Source: JAJXWB01 sp964634325
GTDB lineage: Bacteria > Pseudomonadota > Alphaproteobacteria > Rhizobiales > Beijerinckiaceae
Direction: 5' to 3'
NCBI GenBank assembly: GCA_964634325.1
Contig: CAZWJF010000012.1
Location: 29,846-93,845, forward strand
DNA length: 64,000 nucleotides
The number at the start of each line of letters is the position of its first letter. Within the stretch, counting starts at the first letter, position 1. This document shows positions 19,209-26,632 of this stretch, one piece after another. The notes below the pieces were generated by a model, which saw nothing but the letters and a program-made list of their open reading frames with translations, was not told the DNA's origin and did no database searches. The position numbers and the translations under genes were made by a program.

Positions 19209-20267
19209 TCACGCCTTGCCGTGATGGCGGGGCTCCAGCTTCGTGTCGAGCGGCCAGCGCGGCCGGGCCGGCGCAGTCAGATCGTCGGTCAGGCCGAGCT
19301 CCAGCCGCTCCAGCCCAACCCAGGCGACCATGGCGCCGTTGTCGGTGCATAGCTCCGGCGGCGGCGTGACGAGCCGCAGTCCCGTCTCGCCGCAGAAGCG
19401 CGCGAGCGCCCGACGGATCGCCCCGTTGGCGGCGACGCCGCCAGCCACCACCAGAGCCGTCGGGCTGGAGCCGCCCTCACGGCTGACACGCAGCGCGGCG
19501 CGGGTCCGGTCGAGAATCGTGTCGACGACGGCCGCCTGAAAGGACGCGCAGAGATCGGCGACGTCGGTTCTGGTAAGCGGCGCGATCTTGGCGGCTTCAT
19601 TGCGCACGGCGGTCTTGAGGCCGGACAGGGAGAAATCGGGTTCCGGCCGTCCGAGCATCGGCCGCGGGAGGGCGAAGCGCTCCGGGTCGCCGTTGACTGC
19701 CTGACGCTCCACATTCGGGCCGCCGGGATAGGGCAGGCCGAGCAGCTTGCCGACCTTGTCGAAAGCCTCGCCAATCGCGTCGTCGATGGTGGAGCCCAGA
19801 CGGCGATAATCTCCGACGCCCCGGACTTCCAGCAACTGCGTGTGTCCGCCCGACACCAGCAGCACGATATAGGGAAACGGCTGGGCGTCGGTCATGCGCG
19901 CCGTCAGCGCATGCGCCTCCAGATGATTGACCGCGACGAAGGGCTTGCGGGCGGCCCAGGCGAGCGCCTTGCCGGCCGTCAGTCCGACCAGAAGCCCGCC
20001 GATGAGGCCGGGGCCCGCCGACGCGGCGACGGCGTCGACATGTTCGAGCGAGACGTTGGCGCGCGCCAGCGCCCGGCGGATCAGATGATCGAGGTAATCG
20101 ATATGGGCGCGGGCGGCGATTTCCGGCACGACGCCGCCATATGCGGCGTGCTCGGCGATCTGGCTCATGACCTCGTTGGCGAGAATCTCGCCGCCGCCGT
20201 CCAGCCGCTTGCGGACGAGCGCGGCCGAGGTTTCGTCGCAGGTCGTTTCGATACCCAGAACCAGCAT
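19209..20267 (-). CDS. tsaD: tRNA N6-threonylcarbamoyladenosine synthase TsaD
   Basis: Transfers the threonylcarbamoyl group to A37 of ANN-decoding tRNAs, with TsaB/TsaE. 352 residues. The start MLVLGIETTCDETSAALV is family-typical. The metal-binding HxxxH is H115-LEA-H119 in VNHLEAHA, and ASKASE-domain glycine loops (VSGGHTQLL, GGVAANGAIR) are present. It is divergent from hemC, the usual Hyphomicrobiales arrangement, with about 70 bp between starts that must hold both promoters. Downstream it is tightly packed against the PLD gene. Confidence 0.96.
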   Translation of the reverse strand: MLVLGIETTCDETSAALVRKRLDGGGEILANEVMSQIAEHAAYGGVVPEIAARAHIDYLDHLIRRALARANVSLEHVDAVAASAGPGLIGGLLVGLTAGKALAWAARKPFVAVNHLEAHALTARMTDAQPFPYIVLLVSGGHTQLLEVRGVGDYRRLGSTIDDAIGEAFDKVGKLLGLPYPGGPNVERQAVNGDPERFALPRPMLGRPEPDFSLSGLKTAVRNEAAKIAPLTRTDVADLCASFQAAVVDTILDRTRAALRVSREGGSSPTALVVAGGVAANGAIRRALARFCGETGLRLVTPPPELCTDNGAMVAWVGLERLELGLTDDLTAPARPRWPLDTKLEPRHHGKA

Positions 20268-20340
20268 GAAAGACGCGCCCTTGCATCGTGTCGGCGCAAC
20301 CTATAGTCGAGCGATCGATACGGCAAACGGACGCAGAACG

Positions 20341-21270
20341 ATGAGCGCAGCTTTCCTCAGGATCGGCACGCGAGGCAGTCCTCTGGCGCTCGCGCAGGCG
20401 CGGGAAGTCCGTCGCATTCTCGCGGGCCTGCACGCGATCCACGAAGATTCCATCGAACTCGTCATCATCAAGACGACTGGCGACGCCATCGTCGACCGGC
20501 CGCTGGCGGAGGCAGGCGGCAAGGGGCTGTTCACGAAAGAGCTCGATGCGGCGCAGCTCGCCGGCGACATCGATATTGCGGTCCATTCAGCCAAGGACCT
20601 GCCCACGCAGCTGCCCTCCGGTCTCGACGTCGGCGGCTATCTGCCACGCGAAGACGTGCGCGACGCGCTGATCGCGCCGCGCGTGGATTCGATCCGGGAT
20701 CTGCCGAAGGGCGCGAAGGTCGGCACCGCCTCCCTGCGGCGCGCCGCGCAGCTCAAGCGGCTGCGCCCGGACGTCGAGACGCCGCTCCTGCGCGGCAATG
20801 TCGAGACGCGGCTGCGCAAGGCGCAGGCCGGCGAGATCGACGCGACGCTGCTGGCGCTGGCTGGCCTCAAGCGACTGGGGCTCGCCGACCGCGCAACGCG
20901 CGTGCTGGAGATCGAAGATTTTCTGCCGGCGGTCGGGCAGGGCGCGATCGCCATCGCCGTGCGCGCCGAGGATCACCTGACGCGGACGCGGATCGCCGGC
21001 GCGCTCCATCACGACACTGGCGTGGCGCTGGCGGCCGAACGGGCGTTCCTGCACGCGCTCGATGGGTCGTGCCGCACGCCGATCGCCGGCCATGCGCGGG
21101 TGCGCGACGGACAGGTCGAATTCTCGGGCATGGTTCTGCGAATAGACGGGTCGGAAGCGTTCGAAGCGTCCGCGCGAGGCGCGATAGAAGACGCAGCCCG
21201 GCTCGGCGCCGACGCCGGCCACGACATTCTCGGGCGACTTCCCGCCGGCGTGCTCGCCGCAAAGGCATGA
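20341..21270 (+). CDS. hemC: Porphobilinogen deaminase (hydroxymethylbilane synthase)
   Basis: Polymerises four porphobilinogens into hydroxymethylbilane in tetrapyrrole synthesis, the precursor of heme and cobalamin. 309 residues. The cofactor-bearing cysteine is C244 in DGSCRTPIAGHA. The N-terminal RIGTRGSPLALAQA and GKGLFTKELDAA motifs and catalytic arginines in GTASLRRAAQL and NVETRLRK are intact. The ATG at 20341 gives the standard length; a longer frame upstream runs antisense into tsaD. Its stop overlaps the hemD start as ATGA. Confidence 0.96.
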   Translation: MSAAFLRIGTRGSPLALAQAREVRRILAGLHAIHEDSIELVIIKTTGDAIVDRPLAEAGGKGLFTKELDAAQLAGDIDIAVHSAKDLPTQLPSGLDVGGYLPREDVRDALIAPRVDSIRDLPKGAKVGTASLRRAAQLKRLRPDVETPLLRGNVETRLRKAQAGEIDATLLALAGLKRLGLADRATRVLEIEDFLPAVGQGAIAIAVRAEDHLTRTRIAGALHHDTGVALAAERAFLHALDGSCRTPIAGHARVRDGQVEFSGMVLRIDGSEAFEASARGAIEDAARLGADAGHDILGRLPAGVLAAKA

Positions 21271-21965
21271 AAGTCCTGGTCGTCCGGGCCGTCGAGGATG
21301 CGCGCCGGACCGCCGCGCGGCTGGCCGCCGCCGGACATGAAGCGTTGATCGCGCCGGTTCTGGAGATCCGCCCGATCGACGCGGACATTCCACAGGTCGA
21401 TTTCGGCGGAGTCGTCGCCACCAGCGCCCACGCCTTCGAGACCGATGCGATCCCGCAGCGCCTCAAATCGCTCCCTCTGTTCGTGGTCGGCGCCCGCGCC
21501 GCGGAAGCCGCGCGGCTGGCCGGCTTTTCAACGCCGCGCGCCGTCGCCGAGAACGCGCGCGCGCTTGTCGCCGATCTGGAGCGAGCCGCCGATGTCGGCG
21601 ATCCGCTTCTCTATCTGGCCGGGCGCGACCGGAAGCCCGATCTCGAAACGGCGCTCGACGGCCGGCGCGGCCTGACCGTCGTCGAGGTCTACGCCGCGGA
21701 GCCTGGTGAAAACCTGCCGGATGCGGCGGCGCGGGCGCTCGTCGGCGGGCGGCTCGACGCCGCGTTGCACTATTCGCGGCGCAGCTCCGCGATCTTCGCC
21801 GATTTGGCGTCCGCCGCCGGCTGCGCGCCGCATTTGGCCGGCCTGCGCCATATCGCCATCTCGCAAGACGCGGCCGCGCCGCTGAGGGACCTCGGATTGG
21901 AGGTTGCTACGGCGGCGCGTCCCGATGAAGAATCAATGTTCGACGCATTGAACCGGCTGCGCTGA
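21267..21965 (+). CDS. hemD: Uroporphyrinogen-III synthase
   Basis: Closes hydroxymethylbilane to uroporphyrinogen III with inversion of ring D. 232 residues, the common bacterial size, with the characteristically low sequence conservation. Recognisable features are the start VLVVRAVEDARRTAARLAAAGHEAL, VDFGGVVATSAHAF near residue 50, and ALHYSRRSSAIFADL in the second lobe. Assignment is strengthened by the ATGA overlap with hemC. It is followed by the unrelated SDR gene after 36 bp. Confidence 0.9.
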   Translation: MKVLVVRAVEDARRTAARLAAAGHEALIAPVLEIRPIDADIPQVDFGGVVATSAHAFETDAIPQRLKSLPLFVVGARAAEAARLAGFSTPRAVAENARALVADLERAADVGDPLLYLAGRDRKPDLETALDGRRGLTVVEVYAAEPGENLPDAAARALVGGRLDAALHYSRRSSAIFADLASAAGCAPHLAGLRHIAISQDAAAPLRDLGLEVATAARPDEESMFDALNRLR

Positions 21966-22001
21966 GCGTCCGGCGCCGCGAAAACCATCGGGTGGAAATT
22001 C

Positions 22002-22748
22002 ATGAGCAAGACGATCCTCATCACCGGCGGCAGCCGTGGCATTGGTCGGGCGGCCGCAATTCTGGCCGGCGCTCGCGGCTGGAATGTCGCCTTGACTTAT
22101 CTTTCCAACGACAGCGCCGCGCAGGATACGGCGGCGGCGGTCGAGGCCGCCGGCGGCAAGGCGCTGGCGATCAGAGCCGATGCGGCGCGGCTCGACGACA
22201 TGCGGCGCGCGTTCGACGAGACAGAGGCGGCCTTCGGTCCGATCGACGGTTTCGTGAACAACGCGGGCATTGGCACGCAGACCGGCAAGATCGCCGACAA
22301 GGATCCCCAGGAGATCGCCCGGCTCGTGGAAATCAACGTGCTCGGCGCGCTCTACGGAGCGCGCGAGGCGGCGCGGCGCATGTCCCGGAGCCGCGGCGGC
22401 AAGGGCGGCGTCATCGTCAACATGTCTTCGGCCGCCGCGCGGCTCGGCATGCCAGGCGAAGGGGTCGACTACGCGGCGACCAAAGGCGCCATGGACACGT
22501 TGACCTACGGACTGTCGAAGGAACTCGCGCCGGAGGGAATTCGCGTGAACGCTATCCGGCCGGGACTGATCGCGACCGAATTTCATGCGGCCATGGGCGC
22601 CCCCGGCCGCGCCGAGCGGCTGGGACAATCCGTACCCATCGGCCGCGAGGGCAGCGCGGAAGAGGTCGGCGAAGCGGTGGTCTGGCTCTTGTCCGACGCG
22701 GCGTCCTATGTAGCCGGCGCGATCGTCGACGTGACGGGAGGTCGGTGA
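22002..22748 (+). CDS. SDR-family oxidoreductase
   Basis: 248-residue classical short-chain dehydrogenase/reductase. It has the cofactor motif TGGSRGIG at 8-15, NNAG at 86-89, and the catalytic S143, Y157 and K161 (YAATK). The sequence around residues 31-38 (LTYLSNDS) and the lack of an acidic residue there are more compatible with NADP than NAD. The substrate is unknown; the C-terminus VAGAIVDVTGGR resembles glucose dehydrogenase/FabG-like members. It follows hemD on the same strand and converges on the L,D-transpeptidase gene. Confidence 0.88.
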   Translation: MSKTILITGGSRGIGRAAAILAGARGWNVALTYLSNDSAAQDTAAAVEAAGGKALAIRADAARLDDMRRAFDETEAAFGPIDGFVNNAGIGTQTGKIADKDPQEIARLVEINVLGALYGAREAARRMSRSRGGKGGVIVNMSSAAARLGMPGEGVDYAATKGAMDTLTYGLSKELAPEGIRVNAIRPGLIATEFHAAMGAPGRAERLGQSVPIGREGSAEEVGEAVVWLLSDAASYVAGAIVDVTGGR

Positions 22749-22750
22749 AG

Positions 22751-22771
22751 GACGGCGCTCAGCGCGCCGTC
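22751..22771. terminator. Hairpin between convergent SDR and L,D-transpeptidase genes
   Basis: A perfect 8-bp GC stem, GACGGCGC-TCAGC-GCGCCGTC, spans the 10-bp gap between the two convergent stops and extends into the 3' end of the minus-strand gene. It lacks a T-run, so intrinsic termination is possible but weak. Confidence 0.4.
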
Positions 22772-24189
22772 GGGTAACCTGTCGCGATACTGGCGAGCGT
22801 CGGTTGTCCGCCCGTCAGGAAACGCGGGCCGGACGCCGGCTCGAGAGACGCCTGCGGCTTGGCCTTGTGCCTGGCGGCGGACGCATCGTGGCGCGGCTTC
22901 TGGGGCTTTTGCGCTTTGGCGGGCTTGTCCGGATCTGTCACGGGCACGGTCAGGGGGGGCGCCGGAGCGGCCGCCGCCGGCTGAGGCGCAGCGGCCTGCG
23001 GCTTCGACTCGGACTTGCCCAGGCCCAGCCAGCGGCCGATGGCGTCGGTCGGAGCAGGCGCGGCCGAAGCGAGCGCGACCGACGTCTGCGCGGCAGGCTC
23101 CGGCGTCTTGGCGGCGACCGTTTCCTGCGGTTCCTGAGCCGCCGGCTTGCCTTTGGCGGCAGCGAATTTCGTCGTTGCGCCGCGCTTGCCTTTCGGCGCG
23201 TCGAGCGGAATTTCCACAGGCGCCTGCGCGAGCGCTTCCGGGCGGCTCACCATTTCGACATTGGCGAAGTGCGGGTTCTGGCCGCCGTCGGCGTACATCA
23301 CACGGATCGGGCGGATGCCCTTGGACACGAGTTCGGCGACCTTGGCGGCGTCGTGCGCCTCCTTTTCGGCGACCTGCGTCTTGATTTGCGGGTCGACCGT
23401 CAGGGCCGGACAGGCCGAATTCGGATCAATACGGCCGCCGTTCGCCGACGTCGCGTCGAAAACGTAATGCCTGCCGCAGACATTGACCTTGGGCTCGAGC
23501 TTGGTCACCTCGAAATGGTCCGAACCTTCCTTCAACTGACGCCAGAAGGGCATGTTCGGATCGAGACGATGCTTGGCCAAATTCTCCGCGGTCATGCGGA
23601 AGGGATAGGATTGCATCTGGATTTCGCGTTGACCGCCGCCGAAGGCTTCGCGCGCGACCGCGTAGATTTCGCCGATCTGGTTGTCGGTCATGGAGAAGCA
23701 GCCCGCCGACGAGCAATCGCCGTGCACCATGATCATGCCGCCGGTGCGGCCAAGCGCCTTGTCGTAGGCGTTGGGATAGCCGACGTTGAAGGACAGGTAA
23801 TAGTTGGAGTTCGGGTTCATCTGACCCGGCGTGATGGCGTAGAAGCCTTCCGGCACCTGCCGGTCGCCCTCGCGCACCTTGGGTCCGAGCTGGCCGGACC
23901 AGCGGCACATCGGATAGGTCTTCAGCAGCGCGTAACGACCGTCGCTCTTTCGACGCTTCCAGATCTCGAATTCGGCTTCCTTCTTGTAGGTGCGAATCAG
24001 GATCGGTTCGTGAGCGTCGGTGTCTTTGGACGCCATCAACGAGAGCGTCTCGGACGGAATGGGCTTCCAGGCCCGCGAATTCGCCATGTTGCGCGAATCC
24101 TGGCAACCGGCGAGGCTCGCGGCGGCGACGCCAATGGCGCCGAGCGCGGCCAGGCGCGATGCGGAGATGAATGTCGGCCGGACTCTCAT
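22759..24189 (-). CDS. YafK-type L,D-transpeptidase lipoprotein
   Basis: 476-residue murein L,D-transpeptidase-family lipoprotein. The signal ends in a lipobox with C29 (LAGC). The YkuD-like catalytic domain (about residues 60-190) has H156 and the catalytic C164 in VHGDCSSAGCFSMTD, matching the YafK/DpaA subgroup, members of which detach Braun lipoprotein from peptidoglycan in E. coli. Residues about 320-450 form a long Ala/Pro/Lys-rich low-complexity tail, unusual for the ~250-residue E. coli protein and perhaps a peptidoglycan-spanning arm. It probably has its own promoter in the 166-bp gap before it. Confidence 0.87.
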   Translation of the reverse strand: MRVRPTFISASRLAALGAIGVAAASLAGCQDSRNMANSRAWKPIPSETLSLMASKDTDAHEPILIRTYKKEAEFEIWKRRKSDGRYALLKTYPMCRWSGQLGPKVREGDRQVPEGFYAITPGQMNPNSNYYLSFNVGYPNAYDKALGRTGGMIMVHGDCSSAGCFSMTDNQIGEIYAVAREAFGGGQREIQMQSYPFRMTAENLAKHRLDPNMPFWRQLKEGSDHFEVTKLEPKVNVCGRHYVFDATSANGGRIDPNSACPALTVDPQIKTQVAEKEAHDAAKVAELVSKGIRPIRVMYADGGQNPHFANVEMVSRPEALAQAPVEIPLDAPKGKRGATTKFAAAKGKPAAQEPQETVAAKTPEPAAQTSVALASAAPAPTDAIGRWLGLGKSESKPQAAAPQPAAAAPAPPLTVPVTDPDKPAKAQKPQKPRHDASAARHKAKPQASLEPASGPRFLTGGQPTLASIATGYPTAR

Positions 24190-24355
24190 ACGCTGTTCGC
24201 GTCCCCTGTTTACGTCGGCGTCCAGCGCCGTTTCGGCAGGCGTCTTTGTCCCCGGCCTGCCGTTTCGATTTACGTCCGTTATCCTTACGCGCCTGTTACC
24301 CGGCGCAGGGGTAATTTTCCGTCTCGGTTAACGCAGCGCTAACGGCGGGTCACCC

Positions 24356-25312
24356 CTACAGGGCTTTGCGCCCCATGGCCAGAAACTTCTCCGCCCGCGC
24401 CGCCCGCAACTCCTCCCGAGAAAGGCCGCCCAAGGCGCCGAGCGCGGCCGCCACCGCGTTTCCGGTCGCCTCGATCGCCGTCTGCGGGTCGCGATGCGCG
24501 CCGCCGACCGGCTCCGAGACGATGGCGTCGATAATGCCGAATTTGAGCAGATCTTGGGCGGTGATCTTCATGTTGGTCGCCGCGTCCTGCGCCCGGCTCG
24601 AATCGCGCCACAGGATCGAGGCGGACGCCTCCGGGGAGGCGACTGTATAGATTGAATGCTCCAGCATGATCACGCGATTGCAGCTGGCGATGGCGACGGC
24701 GCCGCCCGACCCGCCCTCGCCGACGACGACCGCCACGTTGGGAACTCCAAGCGCGAGCGAGGCGTCGGTCGAGCGCGCGATGGCCTCCGCTTGCCCGCGC
24801 TCTTCGGCGTCGACGCCCGGAAAGGCGCCGGCGGTGTCGACGAGGCTGATCACCGGCAGGCCGAAGCGATCGGCCAGCTCCATCAGCCGCACCGCCTTGC
24901 GATAGCCCTCCGGTCGCGCCATGCCGAAATTATGCTCGAGGCGGGATTTGGTGTCGGATCCCTTTTCCTGCCCGATCACGCAGACCGGCTCGCCCCGGAA
25001 CCGCCCGAAACCGCCCACGACGGCGGCGTCCTCGGCGAATTTCCGGTCGCCGGCCAGCGGCGTGAATTCCGCGATCAGGCCATTTACGTAGTCGAGAAAA
25101 CGCGGGCGCTGCGGGTGCCGGGCGACGAGCGTCTTCTGCCAGGGCGTGAGCTCGCGGTAGAGATCGGCCAGAGCTTTGGCCGCCTTCGTTTCGAGTTTCG
25201 TGAGCTCTTCGCCGATCGAGACTGCGCCGCCGCGCGCCGCGACGGCGCGCAATTCCTCGACCTTGGCTTCGAGTTCGGCGACAGGCTTTTCAAAATCGAG
25301 ATAGGAAACCAT
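24356..25312 (-). CDS. accA: Acetyl-CoA carboxylase carboxyltransferase subunit alpha
   Basis: Alpha subunit of the carboxyltransferase that makes malonyl-CoA for fatty acid synthesis. 318 residues, the normal length. It has the start YLDFEKPVAELEAKVEEL, the CoA/carboxyltransferase core GQEKGSDTKSRLEHNFGMARPEGYRKA, and the oxyanion region VGEGGSGGAVAIA. The ATG at 25312 is chosen because the upstream alternative codon is a GTG that adds non-conserved residues; the ribosome site before it is weak. It lies downstream of xerD, the arrangement usual in Hyphomicrobiales. Confidence 0.96.
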   Translation of the reverse strand: MVSYLDFEKPVAELEAKVEELRAVAARGGAVSIGEELTKLETKAAKALADLYRELTPWQKTLVARHPQRPRFLDYVNGLIAEFTPLAGDRKFAEDAAVVGGFGRFRGEPVCVIGQEKGSDTKSRLEHNFGMARPEGYRKAVRLMELADRFGLPVISLVDTAGAFPGVDAEERGQAEAIARSTDASLALGVPNVAVVVGEGGSGGAVAIASCNRVIMLEHSIYTVASPEASASILWRDSSRAQDAATNMKITAQDLLKFGIIDAIVSEPVGGAHRDPQTAIEATGNAVAAALGALGGLSREELRAARAEKFLAMGRKAL

Positions 25313-25441
25313 GCGGGATCGGGCTGCGGCGCGCACGCCTGAAAACGAACCCTCGCGCCTCCCGCGCCGGGTGCGGCGCGAAACTGGCTATTCGTCGGGC
25401 TCAAGTCAAGCAGGCGAAGGACTGAGAGCGCGGCCGCTCTG

Positions 25442-26386
25442 TCACTCCTGGTCGCCGAGCGGATGCAGATCGCGCACCATCGCGCGCATCCTCTCATCCA
25501 GGACGTGCGTATAGATCTGCGTGGTGGAAATATCGGCGTGGCCGAGCAATTCCTGCACGATGCGCAGGTCCGCGCCGTTTTGCAGCAGGTGGCTGGCGAA
25601 GGCGTGGCGCAACACGTGCGGGCTGACGCCGCCGGCGGCTATGCCGACCCCCGTCGCCAGCGACTTGAGGTCGCGGGCGAAGGCCTGCCGGGTCAAATGT
25701 CCGCTCTCCGCGTCGGACGGGAAAAGCCATTTCGACGCTGCAAGCGCCGGGTAGGCCGCCTTGAGCGCCTCCAGATATGCGGCGATCGACTCGCGGGCCG
25801 CCGGCGTCACCGGCACCAGGCGATCCCGTCCGCCCTTGCCCCGGATCGAAATGAACGTCTCCCGGGATCGGGCGGCCGTCCTCGGCAGGGCGACGAGTTC
25901 GGAAACGCGCAAGCCCGTGGCGTAGAGCAACTCGACGAGCGCATATAGGCGCGCCGCGCGCATGCGTTTGGATGGGAGAAGGCCGGGCGCGCCGGCCGCG
26001 GCGCGCGCCGATTCGATCAGCCGGTCGACCTCGTCGATGGTGAGAATTTTCGGCGCGGCCGGATGTCTGCGCGGTCCTTCGAGGATGGCCGAGGGGTCGT
26101 CGCCGCGCAAATTCTCGACCACGAGAAATTTGTGGAGCTGACGGATCGAGGAAAGCCGCCGGGCCGACGAGGACGGCTCAAAACCGCGTCGCTGCAAGTC
26201 GCCCAGATAGGCCCGAATGGCTTGCGTGTCCGCGTCGAGCAGGGCGGCGCCGCGCGCTTCGAGATATTTCGCGTAATCGACGAGGTCGCGGCGATAGGCC
26301 TCGATCGTATTGCGCGCCGCGCCGCGCTCGGCGGCGATCATGTCGAGAAAAAGGTCGATCGGACCGACGGCGCGGGCGCCGGTCAT
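25442..26386 (-). CDS. xerD: Tyrosine recombinase XerD
   Basis: Site-specific recombinase that with XerC resolves chromosome dimers at dif. 314 residues. An N-terminal SAM-like domain (about 10-95) is followed by the catalytic domain with the complete residue set R160, K184, H257, R260, H283 and nucleophile Y292 (STTQIYTHV). Neighbourhood with accA and the shikimate genes identifies it as the chromosomal XerD rather than an integron or phage enzyme. Its ATG overlaps the stop of a 48-codon upstream gene (ATGA), so translation is likely coupled to it. Confidence 0.93.
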   Translation of the reverse strand: MTGARAVGPIDLFLDMIAAERGAARNTIEAYRRDLVDYAKYLEARGAALLDADTQAIRAYLGDLQRRGFEPSSSARRLSSIRQLHKFLVVENLRGDDPSAILEGPRRHPAAPKILTIDEVDRLIESARAAAGAPGLLPSKRMRAARLYALVELLYATGLRVSELVALPRTAARSRETFISIRGKGGRDRLVPVTPAARESIAAYLEALKAAYPALAASKWLFPSDAESGHLTRQAFARDLKSLATGVGIAAGGVSPHVLRHAFASHLLQNGADLRIVQELLGHADISTTQIYTHVLDERMRAMVRDLHPLGDQE

Positions 26387-26529
26387 TTGCCGGAGAGAGC
26401 GTTCGCCGGCAGGGTTTTGCTCATCTCGCGCGGCTGCGGCTGAACGAAAGTCGCCACAGACCACATGCCAGCGTAGACGGCGCCGGCCAGGACGCCGACG
26501 AGAACAAGAAATCGAACCAGGCTAGGCAA
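26383..26529 (-). CDS. 48-residue single-span membrane peptide coupled to xerD
   Basis: Small gene with a TTG start at 26529; GGAG lies 6 bases upstream, a strong site. It encodes 48 residues: a hydrophobic segment at about 4-30 (FLVLVGVLAGAVYAGMW), then FVQPQPREMSKTLP and a short polar tail. Its TGA overlaps the xerD ATG (ATGA). The size, membrane span, near-invariant-looking PQPRE element and coupling resemble short proteins annotated (wrongly) as histidine kinases beside xerD in related genomes. That comparison is from memory. The function is unknown. Confidence 0.75.
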   Translation of the reverse strand: MPSLVRFLVLVGVLAGAVYAGMWSVATFVQPQPREMSKTLPANALSGK

Positions 26530-26632
26530 ATGACGCTCCAGGCAACCCGGCGAGGATAAGATGGGGGAGCGCAGACAGGCAAGGTCGGTCGTGTGGTTTC
26601 GATTGGATCGAACCTTGTGTTACAGACCGGGC

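Noticed and set aside
25442..26386. Tyrosine recombinase as a mobile-element integrase
   Set aside because: Full XerD length and the accA/shikimate neighbourhood indicate the housekeeping recombinase.
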